Positions 35,809 through 46,090 of a stretch of 64,000 bases of DNA are shown piece by piece (the stretch's first letter is position 1; the number at the start of each line of letters is the position of its first letter). The notes below the pieces were generated by a model. The model made no database searches, had not been told where the DNA came from, and worked only from the letters and a program-made list of their open reading frames with translations. The position numbers and the translations under genes were made by a program. The stretch lies in assembly GCF_014851395.1 (NCBI RefSeq), contig NW_024043372.1, forward strand, positions 20,878,977 through 20,942,976, read 5' to 3'. Origin of the DNA: Micropterus salmoides. Its lineage: Eukaryota > Chordata > Actinopteri > Centrarchiformes > Centrarchidae.

Positions 35809-38800
35809 CTAAGCCTCATCAGGACCGGCAGGAACACTGGCAATAGCGGAGATGATCCTCTCGAACACGCTGATGCCTTTCAGGAAGACTTGCTCATTCA
35901 GATACTCGTTGTGATCGTGCAGCAGGATTGGCGTCCTGTTCATTGGGGAAAAGCCGATAGCAGGGATTCCCACCTAGATGCAACAGACAAACCCGTTACT
36001 GGCCAACAATGTCACATATTATGATAAATTCATGAATAAAAAAAGTCAATTGGATGACTTTTCCCCCCCCTCATTTTGCCCCTGCTATCATACCCAATTC
36101 TTATACTCACAGCTCGGATAAAACGGCTATCTGTGGCAGCTGGAAATATCTCCTTTTCCAGAGTCACATTCCTACAGTGGAGATATTGACATGAGGCTTA
36201 GTTTTCAAGATAAAAGGATAGATTTATAATACCTTTGTGTTTGGTCATCTACAGTACAGTGGATAAAGTGCTACAGTCGGTGTTCAGTACAGTGTTCCTA
36301 TATATATATATAAAATATGTAGTAAATAAATTAAGCAGCACTTCCTCACATGCTGAGGTAAGTAACTATAGGACAGGACAGACAATGCAGCTCTTTCTAA
36401 ACACGAGAAGAGGACTGTAGGAGCTGTGTGAATGTTTTCAGCTAAGGTGTGAAATCTCAAACGAATGCATTAAAAGGGTTGTGTGAGCAAAAATAGAAGA
36501 CACAAAAATCCTTATTTCATGATCCACTAAAACAGTAGATACAGATTTTATTCTTGAGTATTGGATCGCCCGTCTGTTCTGGAAACAGTTTCTGTTGTTC
36601 AGACAGTAACTGTATTCAGCCAAGCTTAACAGTAAATGCATACACACACTGACTGAGGATATTTAAACCTAAACTCATTACGAATGTGTTGAGTTAGATA
36701 CAATGGTAGGTGTAGATGTAGATGGAGCCATAAATGTGGGTTAAAAATAGGTTAAAGCTTTTTTTGCTTTTATTTAGTGGCTAGTATCAACAGAGAATGA
36801 TATTTGTTATTTCTTGACACAGCTTCTGACACCTGACTGCCTTGGATTCGCCTCTGCATCTGCACTCTTACATGCAAAAGAAAATGTTTAACACACACAC
36901 ACACACACACACACTGCAGTGTGGACAGTGTACTCACATTGCCTTGCAGGCTGCACTGAAGGCGCTCCACCAAGGATCATTCTCCTCCGTCGAAGTCATA
37001 TTCTGGTTCATATGTTTCTGCAAGAGATGGCAGCTAATTTAACCTATCAGACAACACCAACAAACAAACCAACGGCACTTTTATAACGGAGAACTGTAGT
37101 AGTGAGAGTGTACGCACACTGACCTGAGCAAATTCATAAGTGACATCTTCTCCTGCTTCTTTACACCACGTTTTGATCTGTCTTTCAAACTCCTGGCAAG
37201 ATAATAATCATTTAGAGGTTTAGTGCTGAGCTGGAGGTAGTTTTTCACACCGACACATCGGCACTTAGATCAGATGTCTGCATGACTATATGAGAACATC
37301 ACGCAGACAAACACAGACGCGCACACTCACACACCTGTAGATTCACTGTTGGTGGTATTCTTAGGTCAAAGCTGACGTCCATTTCAGGTGGGATGACATT
37401 GTAGGACACGCCTCCTTTGACCATGGTCATATTGACAGTGGTGACATCACCGAGCGTGAAACACTCACTGATATTTAGCCTGAAATAGACACATGCAGTA
37501 GTACTGCAATTACACTGTAATGAAAAGTAAAGTAGTGGTTGAATTGTATTTTTTGCATGGCCAACACAAACTTTGACTTTTAATCAGACAAATCTACATT
37601 AAATGTGTTATTCATGGTACAAAAGAGCTAATTAGCAGCTCACTGTTTCCGCTCATTCATGCATGTCCCTGGGACACAAACACAACACATAATGGCTGAT
37701 GAGCCATCTAGCATTTCTTTTAAATAGCCAGGAACCAAATTCATGAAATTTCTTAGCACGTTCATGATTACCTAATCATTTCTTGGTAAGAATTATGTTA
37801 TTTGGTACTAATTACAGGGAATATAGAGGCATTGTTTTTAAAATGGTATTTTAGTTTTGTTAAGTTCATTACTTCCTAGAAAGTTTCCATGAAAAAAAAC
37901 CCTATGTAAACTATAATGGAATTAATGACCCATAAAATAAAGCATTAACGTGCATTATTACAAGATAAGACTTTAGTCATGGTGCTAGAAAAGACTAACT
38001 AGCTTCAATTGCCAAGATTTGTCTTTAAAAAAAAGGGTTTAGTTTTTTTCATTTGTGGAACATTTGCAAACATTCCCACATATGTTTAACACAACCTGCA
38101 CAATAACGTCACTATCTCTGTGTGAGTGTCAGTGTTTTTAGTGTCATTATTCTGCTAAATAGGCTTTAGCACAGGTGGCAGATTATTGCTTCGACAATTA
38201 ATCAGGGCTGCTTACATCCTTCAGCTTTGAACATGAATGCAGTGTTTTCACTGTACACATGGTTCATTAAAGCATCTCGGCAGCATTCCTCTTGGAGGAA
38301 CCAGCCATAAACAGACTCACAAGACATTCAGGGCAACTCTTGCACAGTTGGAATATTAAAAACAGTCAAAATGTTAATTTTACAGCTGCTGTGAGACGCT
38401 TTCAGCATTTTATTTGTACCTACTACATGAAAAGCAGCACAGAGGGGAGCTTTTGTACTGTTACTTCCTGTAGGGACTCGGGCCTTAAAGCTCACATTTG
38501 GAGAATAACTGCACTAAAATGTATCACCCCAAACTTACTCCAAAGTTTGTATGAGAACATCTGTCTTGCCATATGCCTTTTGTAATGATCAAGATGTCAA
38601 TCTCACCTATGTTTCTCCTTCTCTCTGAAGTCCAGGAAGGAGTTTATGACTTGGCGCTGAGAAGGAAAAGACAGTATTATCACAGACACTGTCTTTCAGT
38701 CAGTCTTCATGATTCAACAGTAACTGGCTAGGCGAAATTGACACTTACCAGCTTCTCAGCAGCTGTGTTCTCCACAAACCTAGACCCATGACCTGGACTG

Positions 38801-40020
38801 CCTGGGCAGTGGACTGTGATCCCTGGAAAGAAGAAGTCATTGTGCTTGATTCAAAAAGCCTGGAATCTTGTGAAATGGCGGAAGTCTTTTACTGTATGTA
38901 TTTCATACTCACACCAGGGGTTCCTCTCTCCATAAAACACAGTGAAGGCTTCGCCGGGGTTGGCCAGACCTATAGAGCACATGCAGACAAATAAAACCCT
39001 TTTAACATTAGTCTAGTGCATTAAAGCAACTACGAAAAGAACAAACTGTGGGACAAAGGACAGAAGATGTACAGATTAACAGCTACACCACCTGAGGGAG
39101 TATGAACCTTCATAACCAGGGACAGAATTTCAGCAAACATTTGCCTTCGGCTTTAAAAATCAATAAAGGTCATTTGGTGCAGTGGGTAATACTCTCCCTG
39201 ACTCTGTGCACTTCAGTTAACATCAAATACTGGCTTTATATCAAACACCACTATGCAGACAGGTTAACTTTGTCTCAGTGACATGTAAGCAAAAGTTTAA
39301 CCATCCAGTCACCTCACAGTAAAGTATTTAACTGGTCATTCTGTAATTTATTAGGACAAACATCACAAGTGACCCCAAACTATAAAAAAAGGTTATTATT
39401 TAGGGAACTGCTATGTTCTGAGACCTTTGTTGCATCTCTCTCTCCGACATTTCCTGTCCTCTCTCCTTTGTCCGTAATAAACTACTTTTTAAAGAAAAAG
39501 ATTATAAAAGCAAATGCAACAAATTATGGTTGTAAAGTCATACCAACTTGCCCTAGTTTAGTCTGTATTAATAATCCAGAAGAAAGTGATTATGCCCGAT
39601 TAAAATATGAGAGTAAGATGGACCATTACACCAAATACTAATTTCACCAGTGACTTCCTGGTAATGTAGCATGAAGCAAACATGTTGTTGCTATATAAAT
39701 CTGCAGTTTAACACGCTGTACCTTGCACAACGATCTAGAGTGATAATTATACTACTGGCAGGAATGTTTTGACAAGACAATTTTAAGAGACTGTCGACTA
39801 AACAGAAAACGTGATCATAGTATAACAATAATTCACCCCAGTTTGTTCTTTTTAAGTAACTGATTGGCCGTCAGTGTTCAGGTTCATTCTCGTTAACTTT
39901 TAGAGATGTTGCAAACAGTTATTTATTTACCTTCATCAAGTGCAAAGCCAATGTTTAATTTTTGGAACTCGGGATGCTTGACAAATGTTTCCATTCCCTT
40001 GTGACCTCCAACTTCTTCAT
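35809..40020 (-). CDS. acy1: acy1 coding exons 6-14
   Basis: Exon 6 is 40020-39931, exon 7 is 38969-38913, exon 8 is 38822-38749, exon 9 is 38656-38607, exon 10 is 37479-37335, exon 11 is 37192-37124, exon 12 is 37017-36938, exon 13 is 36171-36111 and exon 14 is 35973-35809. They read DEEVGGHKGMETFVK, PGEAFTVFYGERNPWW, HCPGSPGHGSRFVENT, NSFLDFREKEKHR, KGGVSYNVIPPEMD, IKTWCKEAGEDVTYEF, ENDPWWSAFSAACKAM, IFPAATDSRFIRA and IGFSPMNRTPILLHDH. All phases agree. Confidence 0.95.
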
Positions 40021-43000
40021 CTAAAGTGAGAGAAAAATATATTTTACATGTAATTGTTAATCTCATATTTTGCTCATAGCTGGCAAGCATATAGTTTAAC
40101 TTCTGCTAAATAAGTGCTTAGTTTTGAAGAACAAATCAGATTCTAATTAAATGGTGTTTTCAATCATTGTGGCTGATCAGACACACTTTCTCCCCTCTCC
40201 CCCCTGTTGGACTGATCACATGGAAGACCTGGTTAGAGCTGGGACAAAATTTACTCCCCGCACCTTCCCTCTCTCCACTCCCATTTTCTCTACCATAAAC
40301 CCCCCTCACTGTCCACCTCCACCACCGGTTCTATGTCCTTCAGGTTTGACACGTGTCACAAATACCGCGCCCAACCCGTCCTCCCACTCCGCAATGGCGC
40401 CACCTGCGTTCAGCTTTTCGACACTCTCTTTTTTGAGTTCTAACCAGCGTGGCATTTCTCCATGGAGATCTTCTCTTACCAGAGACCACCTTCACCTTGG
40501 CTGGTGCAATGGCATCAATAACATTTGTAATTTTAGAACTGAAATTATCTACAAGCTCACTGACTGAGACCCGTGAGAAGGCGGGTGTTGAGGAGAAAGC
40601 CTCAATAAATTTTTCACTAGTGTTTTCAGTGATTTTGATTCAGCCGTTTTGTGATCACCTCCGTTTTAGCATTTGTGTGCACGCAGATAGCACTCTCAAA
40701 GAAAACACAGGAATGATCAGAGAGAGCAAAATCAGTCAGGAAATGTCCAGACACTTGGAGATGACCAAGTCCAAAGTGTGCCCATTATTGTGCGTGGGCT
40801 TCGTCACATGTTGAGTCAGTCCATAATTATCAAGAACACAACACAGTTCTTTAGTCTCTCTTGCCTAGGGGTGGTCAACATGGATGTTAAAATCACCAAC
40901 AATAACCACACAGTCAAAGTCAATACAGATTATAGACAGCAGTTCACCAAAGTCATCAAAAAGGTTTGCACAGTATTTAGGGAGCCTGTAGATATTCAGA
41001 AAAATAGCTCGAGAAGAGGAATTCAGCTGAAGAGCCACATATTCAAAAGAAGCAAAAATTCCCATAAGACTTCTTTTTGCATTGGAGGGAGTCATTAAAC
41101 AAAATGACAACTCCACCTCCTCTCTTATGCACTCTAGCTTCACTAATAAAACTGAAGATGGGAGGGGTAGACTCGATAAGGACAGCTGCACTGTTATCTT
41201 GGTCCAACCAAGTTTCAGTTAAAAACATGAAATTAAGATTGTGAGTTATTATAAAATCATTGATTAAAAATGTTTTCCTGCCAAAGACCTAACGTTTAAC
41301 AAAGCTAATTTTAGTGTGTTAAAAACATTATCTGGCCCACTTTTTTCGACAGGCTGCGGCTGACAAGGAACTAATACTAAATTTGCAGGATATGTTGAGT
41401 GCTTCCTGTTTCTTAACACATTCACCATGCTTTTTCTGTTACCTATCAAGACAGGGATAGAGAAGACTACCAGCACACCGGGCCCCGGCTTGTCCTGGGA
41501 AGAGTCATGAGTGCTATTTTCCTTGTAGCCTGGACCCAGCACATATCAGACAGAGCTTACTGGGCTTTTTCGCCATTGCGGAGCGGGAAGGCGGGTTGTG
41601 CGCTGTATTTGTGACACATGTGTCAAACCTGGAGGACTTAGAACCAGTGGTGGAGGTGGACGGTGAGGGGGGGTTTAGGGTAGAGAAAATGGGAGTAGAG
41701 CGAGGGAAGGGGCGGGGAGTAAATTTGGTCCCAGCTCTAACCAGGTCTTCCATGTGATCAGTGAAGTCCAACAGGGGGGAGAGGGGAGAAAGTGTGTCTG
41801 AAGGTGGGGATTGGGGGGTAGAGATGTTGAATCCTCACTGTTGGTTTTCAGTGAGAGAGGTGGAGACTCTTCCTCTTGGCTCAGATGTCTCCCGTGATCA
41901 GAGCTCTCTTCCAGTGGGGGTTGGGGTAGCTCTCCTTCAAGGTTTCTGGTGTGTTATGTTATGTCTTCTTCTTGTTTTGATTCCTCTTGTCTCTGAACAG
42001 ATGAGTGATGCAGGAAGTAAAAAAGGTTGAAGCTGAACAATTTTACTCCTGACTTGTTAAGGCGAAGTCCATCTGCCTTAAAAAGATGTCTGCGGTCCCA
42101 CAGAAAGTAAAAGTTTTCGATGAAATGCATTGAATGGACAGTACAGGCCGTTGAGAGCTGCGTGTTCAATGCCATCAATCTGCTGAATCTCTCGGCTCCT
42201 CTTCGGATTGGCGGTATAGGGCCACTGATAAAAACCTCAGCATTCAAAGAGCTGACTGTGCTCAACAGATTATTAAAATCCTCTTTCAACACTTCAGACT
42301 GTTGCTTCACAACATCATTGGCCCCGATGCGCAGTATGATGTTTTTCACAGTAGGATGTTCAGCCACGATATGCAGGATTCTTTCTGCCAGGTCAGACAC
42401 CGTATCCTTCGGAAGACAGAGTATTTTGGTGTTCTTACTGCACATGCTTCTTACATCGTTTACAGCAGCGTCACCCACAATCAGAGTTTGAGGCCCAGTC
42501 GTTGGCTTTCCCTGCAGCCTTTTACTTTCTGATTTACTCTCAGTCCTTACCCTTCTGTGTGAGGATGGGATGTTATCCAGGTCATCAGATGGAGATCCAG
42601 GGTCCTGCAATAGTGGTGAAAATCTGTTCTGCTGTTGCACAATCGGTTGTTGGGGAGGTTTGTTGCTAACTCTCCCTTTTGCAGCTGTCCACGGCTGTGT
42701 CCTACCAAGAACAGGGGTTGAAGAGGCGCTCTGCCTGGATGATAATGCAGGCCAGCCAGTCGCATCACAAATCTCAGGGCGCTGGGTTCTGCCTGTTACT
42801 TGTCCTCCCATTTCCCCAGGAAATGATTTACTCTTAGGTTTTGCACCAAGAGCGTTCCAGGGAGGACTCCCACTTTCAGATTTATTACCCAGTACACAGG
42901 CCTTCTGCTTCTTGGTAGTCTTATTGGTGCTAATTAGCCGTGTGTTAGCATGATCTTGTCCACTGTTTTGGGTCAAGTGGTGTCATTCCCACATAGTCCA

Positions 43001-45708
43001 TTCACTTCCACATTCACTTCTAACAGTAAACAGTTTTATAAACTTACAAGGTGTTTGTTAATCAATCATTCAACTTAAATCTCATCACTGCTAACTCTTA
43101 ATCATGCTTTCTCATTCAACTTAAACCTCCTCATTAATTAATATTTTTTTATGTTCTCCTTCAGCCTCATTTTTGATGCGGGAAGAGGGAAATGGAGTCA
43201 GAGGAGAGCGAGGAGAGCGCAGCAGGAAAGAAGACACAAGACGATTTGTGAATAGGAAAAGGAAGAAGGATAGTGTTTCAAGTGATGCCAGCCAGGCAAG
43301 AAGATCTGAGATGTATCGAAGTGGGTATGATAGTAGTGACAAGAACGGATGGGTTCTTAAGGACTCACGCAAGGTTGGAAAGTTTGTTGGAGAAAAACTC
43401 GGAGATGTTCGATGTTCTGTTGTCAGGAGTATGGACATGTGGCAGCAGTATGTAGAGGAGTTGGAAGAAAAAAGCATCAGCTAAATGAATAAATGTAAAT
43501 GTAATGTGGGAAGAACAACTGTGAAAGTGAGGAGTGTGAAGAGGAGCAGGAACAAACAAAGTGCATTCACTGTGCGGGAAATCACCATTGTGGGGTCAGC
43601 ACAATGTCTGCAAAAAAAATAAAACAAATAAAAGTGAATAAAATCAGAACAGAAGAGTGTCTGTCATACGCTGAAGCTACCAAGAGACTGGAAAGGAAGG
43701 CTGAACCAGCAGCAGGGCAAAAGGAACAGGAGCCAAAAAGGAATGGAGATGAGCAGAATATGATAAGCATGGACAAGAAGCTATTTCACAACAACTGAAT
43801 CTGAGTCATAGAACGGACAATGCATTGGAGTACTTTGGGCGGGCACTGTAAATTTATTGCACTGGGAAAACTAAATCATCCAGTAGGTGGCGGTAATGCA
43901 ACATTTTGGATGCCGACCTCCATAAATCCACAAAAGAAGAAGAAGGGCCCAATTTAAGTGCAACACACAACAAAAAACGATGCTGATCTGCTGTTTGCTA
44001 TCGTCAAAAATATATTATATAGGACGATATCGTACCGAATACATTGACAATATCGTACCAAAAAATTCCAACATTTAGCCGTATTTAGCGCTTGGCGGGT
44101 GTTAATTTCCACTCCTGCCTGTGAGGGTGGACCAAAGACTGTAGACCAAGGGTGTGCAGATACTTCAAACAAAGACAAAAGGATATCTTACCAGGAACAA
44201 ACATTAAGTGCACAGTGCGCATCAGTTTCCGTCCCTCTGCCTTCAGTCTTCTGACTGCCTGGATGTACCTACAAAGAACAGAAGAGGACACGACAGAGTT
44301 AGGACAGAAATAAGAAATGGAGTCTGAACTGACAGTATGCAGGTTGTGTGAGCGCGTGTTAAAACAGGTGTTTCACACAACATAATTGAAAGTAAAGATT
44401 ACAACAATACTGGAGCAGAAATCCTGTCTAATATGTTATCAAGGCAGTTTATACCCACTGTATAGTTACACATTTCATGTCCTGTGATCCCCGGGCATAA
44501 ATGTTGCCCTCTGCATCTTTGAAAGCACTGAAAGCATCGTATTTCCAATGTTCCTGGAGAAGAGATTGATATCAAATCTATTTTTTATCTCTATTACAGA
44601 TATGAACTGGATTTTAACGCTGTAAACAGAGACAGATGCCGTACCTGGTAAACGGGTACAACATCTGTGTGGGAATTCAATAAGATGGACTTCAAGGTCG
44701 GGTCGGTCCCTGCCCATGTCATGATCGACACAACTCTGCCTGGACAAACCTAAAGGCAGTGAGCGAATGACAGATAAGGCCCAGTGCCTCATTTCAAGGG
44801 AAGTATTTATTTCTGTACTCTATTTACAGCATGTACATAAATGTTTTCTACATGAATTAAATTATTAACGCACACCTCAATCTTTTTCATGGGTAGCCCA
44901 AGCTCGTCCGCAATTCTGTCCAGGAACCGAAGAGCAGCATCTGTACGTGAACAAACAGATAGCAGAACAGTCTGTTTATAGACTAACAATTTTGTGTAAA
45001 ACACTAGGCAATAATTCCTGCTGCTGCTGGTCTTATGTGACCAACAGTACTGCCACAATGTCACAGAAAACCAAGAACAAAAAGCAGGCTTTCTCTTATC
45101 GCCTATCCAGCTCTCACTACTAGGGGATCCCACAAGCTCTAAGGCCAACTGGGAGATACACAGTCCCTCCAAGGTCTGCTGTTAGTACTGCCGCCAGACA
45201 AAAGAGGCTTCAGCTTTCTTTTCAGTATATGAGCTTCATACATTACTGGAAGAACTTAATGTCTAACAGACCCAGATAAGAAGTGGACTTTGATAAATCA
45301 CAGCACATAAGATGATACAGATGATACAGGCATTTCACACTGGAGTTTTTTTATAAGTTAAATTACACCAACATAAAAAAATACTGTGTTGTTGGAACTG
45401 GAAAGGGACATGGCATGCATGTTGGGCAAATGGCCTCATCAAGTTTCATATTCCAGCAACTGTTTTGACTCTGACCCCAAAAAACTGAGCTCGACCCACA
45501 AAGATTAATGCCAAACATCCACCTGTGACATTTCTAAAGGGCATGGATTAATCTCAGTGTACTGTAATGAAGATGGCTCACCGTAGTCAGGGTCAGGGTG
45601 GACAGTTTTGAGACGGAGGTACTCTCTGAACAGACTCACAGAGGGGTCTTCTCCCTCAGGCCAGCTCTTTCCGCCTCCAACACCTGGACCATCTTTGTCA
45701 GGCAGCAT
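35809..45708 (-). CDS. acy1: Aminoacylase-1 (N-acyl-L-amino-acid amidohydrolase)
   Basis: Cytosolic zinc enzyme of the M20 peptidase family that hydrolyses N-acetyl amino acids to free amino acid and acetate. Fourteen coding exons give 419 aa (human 408). Zinc ligands of the human enzyme map to H91 (HTDVV), D124 (GSQDMK), E159 (DEEVGG), E186 (ALDEG) and H386 (LLHDH). The general base is E158, and H217 (PGHGSRF) is the dimer-contributed His. The start ATG at 45708 precedes an N-terminal extension about 10 residues longer than human; the stop is at 35811-35809. The gene lies about 4.5 kb downstream of abhd14a in the same direction. It looks intact, despite a 4.2 kb fifth intron full of retroelements. 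Confidence 0.97.
36890..36914. repeat. (CA)n microsatellite by an acy1 splice donor
   Basis: About 12 CA units. Read in the acy1 direction this is (TG)n starting about 23 bases inside intron 12. Confidence 0.95.
40178..40399 (+). repeat. Inverted copy of the LINE inter-ORF segment
   Basis: About 220 bases that match, in opposite orientation, the segment 41571-41800 of the neighbouring LINE. Shared text includes DHMEDLVRAGTKFTPR and STPIFST in translation, with scattered differences. The two arms are separated by about 1.17 kb and form a large palindrome. Confidence 0.85.
40400..42990 (-). mobile_element. L2-like LINE, 3' part missing (esterase ORF1 plus endonuclease part of ORF2)
   Basis: In acy1 intron 5, same strand as the gene. 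ORF1 (42976-41954, 340 codons open) has an SGNH-hydrolase-type domain: block I reads LIVGDAAVNDV, block III IILRIGANDV and block V KADGLRLNKSG. After a gap, broken frames at 41542-41264 and 41228-40865 encode the start of ORF2, an apurinic-like endonuclease (LALLNVRSLAGK, FLTETWLDQ, RGGGVVILF, VVIVGDFNIHVD). Decayed text continues to about 40400 (PWRNATLVRTQKRECRK). The reverse transcriptase and the 3' end are absent. Fish L2 elements with an esterase ORF1 are known; this copy is dead. Confidence 0.8.
43470..43506 (+). mobile_element. SINE tail fragment nested in the LINE
   Basis: The text agcatcagctaaatg then aataaatgtaaatg equals the 3' tail of the tRNA-derived SINE at 7972-8167. It interrupts the zinc-knuckle ORF and is flanked by near-identical ttggaagaa and tgggaagaa, a plausible target-site duplication. 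Confidence 0.5.
43860..43945 (+). repeat. (GAA)n-ended 3' motif of fish retroelement
   Basis: ccagtaggtggcggtaatgc followed by ccgacctccataaatcc and agaagaagaag; recurrent 3' terminal motif of a fish LINE/SINE group. It closes the element described at 43165-43945. Confidence 0.55.
44192..45708 (-). CDS. acy1: acy1 coding exons 1-5
   Basis: Exon 1 is 45708-45582 (42 codons plus one base), exon 2 is 44940-44876, exon 3 is 44749-44645, exon 4 is 44553-44459 and exon 5 is 44268-44192. Key segments are PSVSLFREYLRLKTV, FLDRIADELGLPMKK, ILLNSHTDVVPVY, EGNIYARGSQDMKCV and AVRRLKAEGRKLMRTVH. Exon 5 ends at VPG, one base short of the catalytic DEEVGG, which lies 4.2 kb away in exon 6. Confidence 0.95.
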
Positions 45709-46090
45709 GCTGTATATTTATTTACTCCTCTGAGGACAAGCATAGAGAATAACATTATAAACAACATAACGACACATCACAATCAAGCAAAATAACCAAC
45801 ATGCCAGGATCCTGTGACAAATGCCCAACGAAGGTTCACAATAAGGGAACCACGTAACGTTACTTAAACAATCGCTAGCTCCAGTTATAGCTCGTTTGGT
45901 GCCAGGCCAGCAGCCTGAACATCAACGTTAGCTGTAGTTAAAGTTACCTGCTGAAAGCTCTGCTGCTGAAGGACCAGTCTGATGCTTAAGCAAGCTAGAC
46001 TTGAAGTTACTTATTAATGTCTCCTCGGTTAGCTAGTGGTGTAACGCGAGTCGCTGAATGGGACACTGTGTTTGTCAAGTCAAACACTAT
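45709..46090 (-). promoter_or_regulatory. acy1 5' UTR intron and upstream region
   Basis: A good acceptor (cttgtcctcag) ends at about 45734, some 25 bases before the start codon, so an upstream noncoding exon is likely. A candidate donor (cag then gtaact) at about 45951-45950 would end that exon, which would run up to roughly 46.0 kb. Human ACY1 also has a noncoding first exon. No TATA box is evident. Confidence 0.35.

Larger units (their letters stand above)
43165..43945 (+). mobile_element. Internally deleted LINE with zinc-knuckle ORF1 and (GAA)n tail
   Basis: Opposite strand to acy1. Broken frames around 43173-43484 and 43604-43798 encode a Gag-like ORF1 remnant: the CCHC text YGHVAAVCRG near 43425, a second knuckle TKCIHCAGNHHCGV near 43555-43600, then RTEECLSYAEATKRLERK. 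The end has the fish motif taggtggcggtaatgca (about 43874) and an agaagaagaag tail (about 43935). This fits the 3' end of an I/Nimb-type element, from which ORF2 has been lost. Family assignment is from memory of such elements. Confidence 0.6.
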
